Below, piece by piece: positions 1 to 9,880 of a stretch of 64,000 bases of DNA. The translations under genes were made by a program, and so were the position numbers. The DNA is from Burhinus oedicnemus (Eukaryota; Chordata; Aves; Charadriiformes; Burhinidae): assembly GCA_008921705.1 (NCBI GenBank), contig VFFE01008521.1, forward strand, positions 186,001 to 250,000, given 5' to 3'. Position 1 is the stretch's first letter, and the number at the start of each line of letters is the position of its first letter. Below the pieces are notes generated by a model, which saw only the letters and a list, made by a program, of their open reading frames with translations, had not been told where the DNA came from and did no database searches.

Positions 1-155
1 CTTGGGAAGATTTTCTAGTCTTGAAGCTGTTCCTCGCCAGATTTTAGCCACATGCTACAAGAGTGGGAATGTTTTGCAGTTAACTATCAAAAAAATGGTA
101 TCAAGGTTGCTAATAAGATTTTGGCCTATGTGATTTTTTTTTTTTTCCTGGCCAG

Positions 156-267
156 GCGAACCCTCTTTTGGCTGAAGCTGGGCACCTTTCAGTTTGCTTT
201 CTTTCGACCTGTGCTCATGTTTTTATCAGTAGTGCTTTGGAGTAATGGCAATTACACCCTTTACAAT
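156..267 (+). CDS. SLC51A: SLC51A-like exon A
   Basis: A T-rich tract ends in TGGCCAG directly before 156. The exon starts on the third base of a codon and ends in phase 0 at a GTAAGT donor (268). It encodes the LGTFQFAF segment and the next transmembrane helix. Translation past 267 runs into intron sequence, so the longer open frame is not the real exon. Confidence 0.82.
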
Positions 268-3200
268 GTAAGTAAATATTTTAATCGGAGGTGGTCCACA
301 AAATCCTTAGGTTTTAGGGTTGATGTATGTTAGTATCTTAGCCTACAACTAAACTGTGAAATCTGGGAGCACTTCCAAGTGCGTCCTTACTGTATTCTTC
401 TGAGACCCTGATGCATGTAATTTCTGCTTTCCCCCAGACTCTCCATTTCCTGGCTTCTCTTGAAAAGAAACTGGGCAGCAGGGTGGGTTAGGCATCAGAT
501 CATGCTCCAGTATGTTTCCCAGCTTGTATGGTGAGAATAGCGGGACTGCAAGTTGCCCTGTGGGATGTACCTCCCCTGTGTTTTGTAAGGTACAGCCTTA
601 AGGAACAGTGTATGTACTGGCATGTAAGCAGGAAGCCTAATTCTATGTTCTGCAAATCATGGTTATTTTGTTACCTGTGCAAAATAGAAAAGATAGTACT
701 ATACTTTTGCTTTGTACCATCTAAGCCACAAGAAGTCTGTATCTGCTAATAATTTTGCACCTCTTGGATAACTCAGATGAAAAGTAATAAATTCTTCTGT
801 TGTTTCATGGTATGAAATAAATGGCCTCTCTGAGATGTCATGCTGAATATGCTCTCGTGAGCTGCTGAGCATTCCCAAGTGCTGCTGGGGTCAGGTTGTG
901 TGTCACTTGTTACCCTCCCAGGCTGAACAGGTTTACATGTCTGTGCCGGCTGGGTGAGGGCACTGTGCTAACACTCCAGTCGGTACTGTGCGGTTTCCCC
1001 ATGCAAACCCCAGCAACTGCTGCTGCCATCAGCTTTCAGGGAGACAGAAACAAGCATTTTAATGTCTGCACCCATCCAGTTCGCAGCTTCTTCCTGGAAA
1101 TAGTAAAATGCACTGTAAAGTTTTATAGGTACACTTCTTTGATTTCCTTCTCAGTTATCTCCCAAAGGAGCTGCAATATGGATTAGCTGCTTTGTTGGTG
1201 TCCTCACCATTCTTGCTCTCTGGCCAGTTGCAATCATGTTCCAACAAGTTAGGACTCTCCTTATCTGTAAGAAGATCATCCCTAAGTTTGCTCTTTATCA
1301 GGTGAGAAGTTTAATATTTCTGATAAAAATTTTTCTTAACTGTTGATATAACACTGTCTTTCTGGTTCTTGGTCTTTTGTTGAAAAGTTATAGTATTGTT
1401 TTTTCCCCCCCCTTAAATGCACTGTGCAAAGGCATATTTTTACCTGATTAAAGCTGCATCCTTTTGAAGCACTGTCTTTGGCTGCTGTTCAGTTTCAGCT
1501 TGAGCTGCTGGATATGTGAGAGCCAGGTAAAATCCATTCATCTTTAGGCAACTGAAATCAAAACAGCACCTTCTGCAGGGCTTGAAGGAAGCTTTGTAGA
1601 TGCAGGATCCTGAAACACAATGTTAAAATGCTGGTGTCTACTTTTAAAAACTAGAAGAGGATGTGGAGCATTGTGTGTGTGGCTGTTTTTTGAACTGTTT
1701 CAGCATGTCACAGTGTTCTGTTTTGACTATTTTTCGCGGCCATTCTGCAGTTCAGACTTAGATAATAAGAAAAATACTGGCTGAGAATCATTAAATAGTA
1801 AGGAACAGAACCAGATTGAAAATACCCAGGGACAGGGCCACCCCCTTCCACATCACCCTGCAGAGAGTACAGCAGAATCCTTGGATATGCATCCTTCTTG
1901 AACAGAACACGTAGAAAGGCTAGTGCACTAACGTCTCTGTTAAGTAAATTATTAAACTTTTATAAATGCAGTAAACAGGATAGTCACACCTGCAAAGCTG
2001 CATTAGGGTGAATCCAGGTTTAAGAAGGCAAACTCTCGTAATGCAAGGGTTTATACTCGGGCAGTGACACCAGCAGCCAGAGAGACACTTTGATATCTCC
2101 AAGGCAGCGAAGGCCTAGCTCAGTGAATAGCAGGTAATATAAGTGATTGTTGCTGAACCCAAGCTGGGAAGAGTCCTTCATCCCTTCTGGCAAAGAAGCC
2201 AGTTCCATATAACCTGGGGAGCACCACATCTCCCTGCTGTGGCAAAAAGAGGAGACAACAGAAAAAATGTTCTTTGAGTCCTTCGTACACTAAGGGAGAG
2301 CGTAAGCTTATAGGTCAGATTAACAGGAAATGTTTAAAACATTGTTACCAATTATACAGAGCACAGTATTGTTTAAAATCCCAACTGGGAGGTCTGTGTA
2401 TGTTGCACCTCCCAAACGAAGGGCTGAGAAGAAACACTTTTCAAATGGAGATTTAATTTAATACTCACATTCAGAGCAACACCATCCTGACCTAAAGATT
2501 AATTCAGCAGAATGGCAGGTAGTGTGCTGGTAGATGGGAGGAGAGGGAGGGCAAGAAAGGAGGAATGAGGCAAAAAAGGGTCTATTATGAAAGCAGAGTT
2601 ATTGTGTGAACTGTAAACCTTTTCCTGGTAGCTAAGGCATCTGTTTTCTCTTTCTGGTGCAGTTTATCCTCATTCTGAACCACTTGCAGGCAGCCATTAT
2701 CAACATCTTGGCCATGCAAAGAATTATTCCCTGTGCTCCACCACTCTCCTCTTCAGCAAGAGGAGCATGTAAGTTCTTCTGGGAAGGATATTGTTCATTT
2801 ACTTAAAGTGACAGTTCAGCGTTGCTAACTGCGGTATCTGGTGTTTTCCCGAATTATTAATTTCCTGGAATCAGGTAGCTTTTGGAGAATGTCAGCTTTT
2901 ACATTAAAAAAAAAAAAAAGTTTTATAGCTGTTATAGTCACAGAGAAAACTTGATAATGAGAAGAGCTGGAATCAAATGAGAGCAGAAGAAATCAACATG
3001 CATAATTACTGTTAAATCTCTTGTATTTTGGATGCGTAACACTGCATGCTTATTGATGGGCAATACTGTAATTCTGTAACTGATTTTATTGCTGAGTGTG
3101 AGACACTCCGTTATGGGGACAGGATAGTGAAGTTTATTCTTTTTCACAGAAGAAAATTAATAAGCCAGGTATTCATTTTGTGTCTCATAGTCATTTCCCC

Positions 3201-3430
3201 CTTTTGGGGGCTTTTCTTTGCCTCCCTTTTTTTTTTTGGCAGATATGACCCAGCAGCTCCTCATCATGGAAATGTTTCTGATAACCCTAATCTCAAGGGT
3301 GGTTTATCGGAGAACATACGATGACCTAGAGCCTCCGGAGTGTACGGCTGAAGAAGCTGAGGACAACAAGCAGAGTCCTAAGGTTATCCTGAATGGCACA
3401 GTTAGCGAAGATGGATTGCCAAGGGTTTAG
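156..3430 (+). CDS. SLC51A: Organic solute transporter subunit alpha (SLC51A or close paralog), C-terminal four exons
   Basis: The partner of SLC51B in the basolateral heterodimer that exports bile acids and conjugated steroids by facilitated diffusion. Four exons join in frame: 156-267, 1155-1301, 2663-2768 and 3243-3430, giving 183 residues and a TAG stop. The splice phases agree (0, 0, then a split Tyr codon). Family-like signatures are the LGTFQ.AF stretch in the first exon, KFALYQ at the end of the second, the [10 protein letters not shown] and [10 protein letters not shown] run in the third, and [19 protein letters not shown] in the fourth. Hydrophobic segments occur in each exon, matching the last helices of a seven-helix protein. 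The cytosolic tail after the RR is acidic and about 37 residues long. The 5' exons lie left of the window. SLC51A itself and an SLC51A-like paralog cannot be separated from this C-terminal part alone. Confidence 0.85.
1155..1301 (+). CDS. SLC51A: SLC51A-like exon B
   Basis: The acceptor is TTTCCTTCTCAG ending at 1154. The donor is CAG|GTGAGA at 1301/1302. The 147 bases are in phase 0 at both ends. They encode [11 protein letters not shown], then a hydrophobic helix, then a basic loop with RTLLICKK, and end KFALYQ. An AG nearer the GGAGCTG sequence would put the exon out of frame with exon A, which is why the upstream CTCAG acceptor was chosen. Confidence 0.82.
2663..2768 (+). CDS. SLC51A: SLC51A-like exon C
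   Basis: The acceptor is TTTCTGGTGCAG and the donor is GCAT|GTAAGT at 2768/2769. The exon encodes a membrane helix ([17 protein letters not shown]) followed by the Cys/Pro-rich loop [13 protein letters not shown]. It ends one base into a Tyr codon that exon D completes. Confidence 0.82.
3243..3430 (+). CDS. SLC51A: SLC51A-like terminal exon D with stop
   Basis: A T-run followed by GGCAG ends at 3242. The split codon T|AT gives Tyr. The exon encodes the final helix ([13 protein letters not shown]), an RVVYRR basic stop-transfer and an acidic tail ending at TAG 3428-3430. The tail ([17 protein letters not shown] and onward) is lineage-specific in sequence but normal in place and charge. Confidence 0.83.
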
Positions 3431-4111
3431 AAGCCCCGGTGCTCCTATTCTGCAGGAGCTGGAAGCTCAGCTTCAGGAGCTTGTATATTCTTGCACCACA
3501 AATAGCCACAGTCCATGTCAAAACAACTTCTGACATAAATGCCTGTGTGCTGAAAGGACTGCTAGTGGAAAGATAACTCCATTTATTCTCCAGTGATACA
3601 CACATGGTGTGAGTGTTTTTATACTATGCAATTTTGTAATGTACTTTTATCCTGTTATTGGGCACTTGAAGGTAGCCAAACTGTCTCACAATGTGATTTT
3701 ATTTTATTTTTATTTTTTAGCTATTAGAATGGCTATGTTAATCCAGAGTCATTCTTGTTAATCTCTTTTGACTTTTTTTAATCTTATTTCACCCTGGATT
3801 GCTGTCATATGTCCAACACAGCATTTTCCCATCCTTCCTCCATTAAAATTTATCAGCTCTCACTCTATGTCACGAGCTCACCATAGCTAATTCTGATCAG
3901 TAAATACATTTGCATATGTTGGTTCTGAAATCCCCAAACCTGTCTGGGCTCTCCACCTACATAAATGATGATCTCTTTAGGGCAAGACTTTTTACATTCC
4001 TTGGCTATTCACCTCCTGACTTGGTAAATACACAGTTGCTGTTTGTAAATTATGTCACTAGCAGATGTTCTTCCTAGGGGCAGCAGATTCTGTGTCAGTG
4101 GCCTGGAAAAA

Positions 4112-4260
4112 GAAAACAGGAGTTGGAGCCCAAGATGTCTTCTGCCACTGCTCTGTGATGTTATTTGGTGCTTTTGGTTCTCTGCTTGGAAAATGGGAAC
4201 AATGATACTCAGGATCCTTGCGTTAAAGGTGTCTGTGGGGATAAGAGCTATTGAAAGGAA
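4112..4260 (+). repeat. MIR-type (CORE-SINE) fossil in the 3' UTR
   Basis: The order of blocks matches MIR in the sense orientation: a GGAGCC block, TCTGCCACTG, CTCTGTGATG, a C/T-rich stretch, then TTGGAAAATGGGAACAATGA, which resembles the MIR 'TGTAAAATGGG.ATAATGA' block, then a GTGGGGATAAGAG block like the 'GTGAGGATTAAATGAG' part. It is heavily diverged, as expected for an amniote-age SINE in a bird. Confidence 0.6.
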
Positions 4261-4677
4261 TCTCTTTCAAAAAATTCTTACCTCCCCAGCTTCTTCACCC
4301 CAAATCTGACCTGCCCAGGTGTCCAGTAGGACGTCAAGTATTACAGGATCTTTTCAATTCACACTCATTGCTCTGTTTTGCATAAACCAGTTTTTACTTT
4401 TTGCAAATGATGCTGATGTTCTTGGATGAACCTAATTGCTTTGGCTTAGCTCACTGTAATTTATGAAATGATACTGTGTTTAGTAAGCATTTAGATATTC
4501 TGTTTGTTGGGACAGGAGGTGCAGCGCCATATACTAGCACTTGTCTAGCCTCAGCTAGTCTGATCCCTAGAAGGAAACACCCAATCCATGCAGCAAGAGT
4601 GCTTATTACATATGTAGGCGGGGAAAATGTTTCATGTGGGAAAAGATGTTAATAATGTCTTTTATCTATATTGTATG

Positions 4678-4683
4678 AATAAA
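4678..4683 (+). promoter_or_regulatory. Polyadenylation signal AATAAA
   Basis: Canonical hexamer in an AT-rich context 1.25 kb downstream of the SLC51A-like stop, followed by GT/T-rich sequence (GTGGGGCTTTATTTTT). It is the only canonical AATAAA I noticed between the stop and 4700. Confidence 0.5.
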
Positions 4684-4700
4684 ACTTACCATCAGAGCAA

Positions 4701-5867
4701 AGCTAGGCAGACAGTGGGGCTTTATTTTTAGTTTACAAGGAATTAAAAAAATACTTTAAGTTTGGGAGTTGGTGGAAAATGAAATATTCTGAAAACAGCT
4801 AGTGAACCATCTGAAAGTAGAAAAGAGGGTTAAATTAAACACAATGATTTCTTTCTGATTGAGGTCAGAAATAATATTTTCTTTAACAATTGAAGGATTC
4901 CATTATAGTAGAAAAAATGAATTATTTTTGTTCTGAAGTGGTTGAAACAATTTTTGTATTTAATTTTTTTCTAAGCAGGTAGTCTGGGAAATTAATACAG
5001 ATTCTTGAACTCATTAATCTGCATTTTTCCCTTGAAAAATAATGTAGGCAAAAATTTTCACTCTGCATTAGAGTGTGTCAGTAGAATTAACACAGCTAAC
5101 ATATTCTTAACATGGGAAATCTTCTTAATGTATTTTCACATTATGGCTACTAGCATATTCCTAATGTTGCTTTATATCAGTGTAGTCTAGGCCACACGCA
5201 CATTTGTAAACTTGCAGAGCAGTACTTAATTTCATAATGGCATTGGGAATGGTTGGCTGTGAGTTCAGGCAGCTTCAAAATTGGAAAATAAAATATTTTG
5301 AGTTGATAGGTATCTTTGTGAATTGCTGTGGAAAAGACTTTAATTACTAGAGCAAATGAGACAAATGGGCATTACTGGAAAATTATTTCTGTAGCAGTTC
5401 TGTGAGGGGCATGCCTTGGTGGGTGGGATCTGTGGCATGGAAGAGCAGATCATGCGCTGTAGCGTGAACAGTGCAATCGAAAACAGATAGAATGGAGAAG
5501 TGGTGGTCTCTGTAGGTCCAGCAAAGGAGCTGCTGGGCTGCAGCATTGTCTTCACCCATCACTGTTGGTCTGGTATCTGTCGTGTCTCTGAAGTGCCTGT
5601 TAAATAGATCTTGTAAACATCAGTGTGGGTCTGATTTAGCCACGGGTATCACTACCTGTTATGCTTTTGGGTAGATACTTAATTTTTGTTGTGATCTTCA
5701 TCTGACATATTTCAGTAATAAAATGTACCACAGTGATTGTCAAGTGGACTTAAGATTTGGCAGCAAAGACATTTCTTTCTACTACGTACAGTCATGGAGG
5801 TCTCATTCCAAAAATAACTTGCTCACACAGAACACTTTTCTGAGCAAAATTGGACATACTTTATCTT
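4701..5867. other. Intergenic, nothing recognised
   Basis: AT-rich single-copy-looking DNA with no splice-framed coding exon, no RNA gene and no repeat that I recognise. Open frames are short and lack coding character. Confidence 0.5.
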
Positions 5868-5947
5868 AAATAGAATGGTTTAGGTTGGAAGGGACCTTAA
5901 AGATCATCTAGTTCTAACCCCCCTGCCATAGGCAAGGACACCTCCTA

Positions 5948-6391
5948 CTAGACCAGGTTGCTCAAAGCCTCATCCAACCTGGCCTTGAACACCTCCAGGG
6001 ATGGGGCCTCCACAGCTTCCCTGGGCAACCTGTTCCAGTGCCTTACGACTCTCATAGTGAAGAATTTCTTCCTGAGATCTAATCTAAATCTACCCTCTTC
6101 CAGTTTAAAACCATTACCCCTCGTCCTATCACTACATGCCCTTGTAAAAAGTCCCTGTCCAGATTTCCTGTAGGCCCCCTTCAGATACTGGAAGGCTGCT
6201 ATAAGGTGTCCCCAGAGCCTTCTCTTCTCCAGCCTGAACAACCTCAAGTCTCTCAGCCTGTCTTCATAGCAAAGGTGCTCCAGCCCTCTGATCATCTTCG
6301 TGGCCCTCCTCTGGACCTGCTCCAACAGGCCCATGTCCTTCTTATGCTGGGGGCTCCAGAGCTGGACGCAGTACTCCAGGTGGGGTCTCAT
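5948..6391 (-). pseudogene. CR1 ORF2 C-terminal region after a frameshift
   Basis: A frame of 147 residues starts with [19 protein letters not shown], includes [15 protein letters not shown] and RTRGNGFKL, and ends ALSNLV followed by stop. This is the normal CR1 ORF2 carboxyl end. It is separated from the RT part only by a small deletion in the [13 protein letters not shown] coding stretch. The Met used here is inside CR1 sequence and is not a biological start. Confidence 0.88.
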
Positions 6392-7833
6392 GAGAGTAGA
6401 GGGGCAGAATCACCTCCCTCGACCTGCTGGCCATGCTTCTTTTGATGCAGCCCAGGATACAGTTGGCCGCCTGGGCTGCGAGCACACATTGCTGGCTCAT
6501 GTTGAGCTTCTTAGCTACCAACACCCCTAAGTCCCTCTCCTCAGGGCTGCTCTTGTTCCATTCTCTGCCCAGCCTGTATTTGTGCTTGGGATTGCCCCGG
6601 TCCAGGTGCAGGACCTTGCACTTGGCCTTGTTGAGCTTCATGAGGTTGGCACAGGCCCACCTCTCAAGCCTGTCCAGGTCCCTCTGGATGGCATCCCTTC
6701 CCTCCAGCGTGTGAACCGCTCCACACAGCTTGGCATTGTCAGCAAACTCGCTGAGGCTGCACTCAATCCCACTGTCCAAGTCGCCAACAAATATGTTAAA
6801 TAGTACCGGTCTGAGTACCGACTCCTGAGGAACACCACTCATCACAGCATGCCCCTTGGACATCGACCTGTTGACCGCAACTCTCTGAGTGCAACCATCT
6901 AGCCAATTCCTTATCCGCCTGGTGGTCCATTGGTCAAATCCATGTCTCTCCAATTTAGAGACAAGGATGTTGTGCGGGACAGTGCCAAATGCCTTGCACA
7001 AGTCCAGGTAGATGATGTCTGTTGCTCTCCCCTTATCTGCCAAGGCTGTAACCTCATCATAGAAGGCCACGAAATTTGTCAGGCACAATTTGCCTTTAGT
7101 GAAGCCATGTTGGCTGCCACCAATCACCTCCTTATTTTCCATGTGTGTTAGCAGAGTTTCCAGGAGGATCTGCTTCGTGATAATGCTGGGCACAGAGGTG
7201 AGACTGACTAGCCTGTAGTTCCCTGGGTCATCTTTCTTACCCTTTTTGAAAATGGGGGTTATGTTTCCCCTTTTCCAGTCAGCGGAAACTTCACCAGACC
7301 GCCATGACTTCCCAAATATGATGGAGAGTGGCTTGGCAACTACATCCACCAGTTCTCTCAGGACCCGTGGATGAATGTCATCAGGTCCCGTGGACTTGTG
7401 CACATTCAGGTTCCTCAGCTGGTCTTGGACCTGGTGTTCTCCTACAGCGGGTGGTACCTCATTCTCCCAGTCCCTGCCTTTACCTTCTGCAACTTGGGCG
7501 CTGGGGTTAGAGCCTTCACCAGTGAAGTCTGAGTCAAAAAAGTTGTTAAGTACCTCAGCCTTCTCCATGTCCCGGGTGACGAGGTCTCCCGTTTCCTTCC
7601 TGAGTGGGCCCACATCTTCCCTAGTCTTCCTTTTGTCCCCAGTATACCTAGAGAAGGTTTTCTTGTTGCCCCTGACACGCCTGGCCAGATGTAACTCTAT
7701 CTGGGCTTTAGCTTTCCTAACCTGATCCCTGGCTGTCCAGACAATTTTTCTGAACTCCTCCCAGGCTACCTGTCCTTGCTTCCACCCTCTGTAGGCTTCC
7801 TTCTTCTGTTTGAGATTGTCCAGGAATATGTGC
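6342..7833 (-). pseudogene. CR1 ORF2 reverse transcriptase, 5'-truncated and catalytically altered
   Basis: The open frame reads minus strand from the truncation point through typical RT blocks: [46 protein letters not shown] and [14 protein letters not shown], then the catalytic-loop position, which reads FADNAKL instead of the family FADD. The second catalytic Asp is therefore Asn. The frame has no ATG of its own after the 5' truncation. It derails near 6390, where LPLYS should continue into the RPHLEYC block but runs out of frame and stops at 6342. It cannot encode an active enzyme. Confidence 0.88.
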
Positions 7834-9680
7834 CAAAGACATTTCCTGAGTTACAGCTTATGTGAATGCCATAGAATGCACGGGTCTTATTGTTACAAAT
7901 TTCTTTTTTTCTTTTGTTTTGGAACTTTTTAATTAAGAATTTTTCCCCCAGTTCTGGCTCAGACCAGTACAATAGCTGTAGCCTACCTAATCTAGGTGCA
8001 GCATCCAGGTAGGCATCTGGGAGCTAGCAGCCAGAGGCAGCAGGTGGCCTGCACTGCAGTGCATTAGTTCAGGTGCTCTTGAAATTGAAACATTGCAAGT
8101 CACAGCCTCCAGGTTGGACCTTAAGCAGTCCGAGTATGGAAAAACAAAACAGAAAGCCGGAAATTCCTCCAATCTCAGTTCTGATAAGGTTCCCTTTCAG
8201 GTCAGTGAAAAAAAAATTGCTTTCAATTATGTGTTTGTGATTAAAGCATTTGAAAACATTTAACAAAAGCTAGGAGATAAATTTCACAACTCATTTTATA
8301 CAGCTGCTGTGAAGAAATGAGTGTTAAGGTGAGCACGTAACCTTTATGTTATGTTTGCTGGGGATTATCATGCACGGAAGGGTAAAGGTAATTTTTATCG
8401 GTGTCTTTTATGATGATAAAAGGCACCAACACCATTGAGTAGAACAGTAAGCATACACAGAGATGTGTGATCGAAGGTTAAGAGAGTTTAGGCATTTGGA
8501 AGCAGTTCATGAGAACCCAGGGGAAAAGAAGAGTTACATGTTTTGGGTGGCCATGCGCTAAAGATGCAAGTGTGCAGGTGAACGCTGACCATGAAGCCTT
8601 GTGCAGTGTCACGCAGGGGTATGCAGCATGAGCAGCCCACGCAGAAGGGGCAGAATGAACCCTAACACCTTGTAATGTTGCAGGAATGGGTCGGCAAACA
8701 AAAGCTGCTCAGTGCTCTTCTTTTCCATCTGTCATTCAAGCTATTATTTTTAAAACAATACTGACGGAATCCCTCCTGTCCCAGAAGACCATGGTGTGGG
8801 CTCCAGTTGGCTGCAGCACGGGCAGCGCTGGAACATTGAAGAGATCCCCCCAGCAGACCTCCTCACAATGGCAAGCTGTCATTCCCTAGGTAGGGCGAGC
8901 TATGGGGGGCAGCGAAGCGTGTATTTAAGTGCATGCCTTTGTGTTTCACATGCGCCAGCAGCAAAGGCCTCATGACTTAATACCCAAAGGAATTGTTTCA
9001 GGTGTTACGAGGGTGCTCTACTGATTATAGACCTTTCTAGCCCTACCTCCCCCCTCCAATTGTCCTGTCTGTTCCTGCACCTTCACACTTGGCCCTGCCC
9101 CATTCTCCCTGCTTAAGAGAAAAAAAAATGCGGAGTGCTCCTCAGGGAGACCTTGCACCTCGCAAGGGTCTTGGTTCGTGGCTGCAAACCCATGGCAGCC
9201 AGACAACGGAACCTCCTTTCTATGCTGATTTGTGATCCCATAGTTCCCAGAGCTGGAGTAGGGTAAGAAGTTAGGTAACACAATAAGGATACAAACAATA
9301 GTAAACTGAACAAGTTAGAGACTAGATAGGTTTAGTGTAAGCAGTAGAGGAGCCCAGAAGAAGACTCCCGGATAACTGAGAGAGGAAGATAGCAGCCATT
9401 TGCTACACAGCTAATGAAAATGCTAGAATAGGTCTGTTGCAACACCACCTACTCAATAGACTGCCACTTGGCGTCCTCACCTTTTTAAACAAGGTCAGAC
9501 TGCTGCTGACAGTTTGAATGCTAATGCTTTTGCTGACAGCCATTCATGTGGAGTGTTCCTCCAGGCTAGTTCATGAGTCTGCTTGCACCTCCCTCACTCC
9601 TAGGTAAAATGGATCACTATTTTTAACACACAAGTTGTGGGGGAAGAGGGCTAGATAACATACCGACCTTTTTACTGCTT
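7834..9680. other. Intergenic, nothing recognised
   Basis: No coding exon or identifiable repeat. Composition is mixed, with GC slightly above the AT-rich average around 8550-8900 and 9030-9200. The open frames here have no domain-like features. Confidence 0.45.
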
Positions 9681-9880
9681 CAGATCCCTTTACAAGTGTT
9701 AACTAGGTAATTCTAGCAGTTGTCTCTCAGTGAGCATGATCATCTTTATTTTAGCAAAGGGGAACTGAGGCAGAGAAATCTAGTGAACTTGCCCAAAGCC
9801 ACATGGGGGGAATTTTCTATCTGCTAGGACCAGGCTGCAGAAGTTACCCAGTCTCAGCTCACTGCTCTGAAAAACAGTGC
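9681..9880 (-). repeat. MIR-type (CORE-SINE) fossil
   Basis: The + strand shows the reverse complement of MIR: CCCTTTACAAGTGTTAACTA (MIR 3' tail), then CTTTATTTTAGCAAAGGGGA, ACTGAGGCAGAGA, AGTGAACTTGCCCAAAGCCA, and a diverged TCTGCTAGGACC and TCACTGCTCTG end. The ACTGAGGCA and CTTGCCCAA blocks are the most diagnostic part of MIR. It is old and diverged. Confidence 0.78.

Larger units (their letters stand above)
3431..4700 (+). other. 3' UTR of the SLC51A-like gene
   Basis: AT-rich non-coding sequence follows the stop. A weak ATTAAA lies at 3842-3847, and a canonical AATAAA at 4678-4683 is the best candidate for the main polyadenylation signal, giving a UTR of about 1.27 kb. The UTR carries a MIR-like SINE fossil at about 4112-4260. 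No open frame of note is present. Confidence 0.6.
5868..7833 (-). mobile_element. CR1 LINE, 5'-truncated, about 2 kb
   Basis: The 3' end lies at the left, with an AATAGAAT octamer remnant at 5868-5875 and the CR1 3' UTR (GGTTGGAAGGGACCTT). The element runs leftwards through the ORF2 reverse transcriptase and its C-terminal region. The 5' truncation is near 7833, within the [15 protein letters not shown] part upstream of the RT domain, so less than half of a full-length CR1 is present. The coding frame is open from about 7833 to a single frameshift near 6390. The good preservation suggests a fairly recent copy compared with the other CR1 pieces here. Confidence 0.93.

Noticed and set aside
52..333. 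Start of a small gene at 52
   Set aside because: The ATG lies in the intron before the acceptor at 155. Only 156-267 of this frame is a real exon of the SLC51A-like gene.
6206..7725. Several + strand frames over the 5.9-7.8 kb CR1
   Set aside because: Antisense shadows of the CR1 RT frame with no protein similarity of their own.
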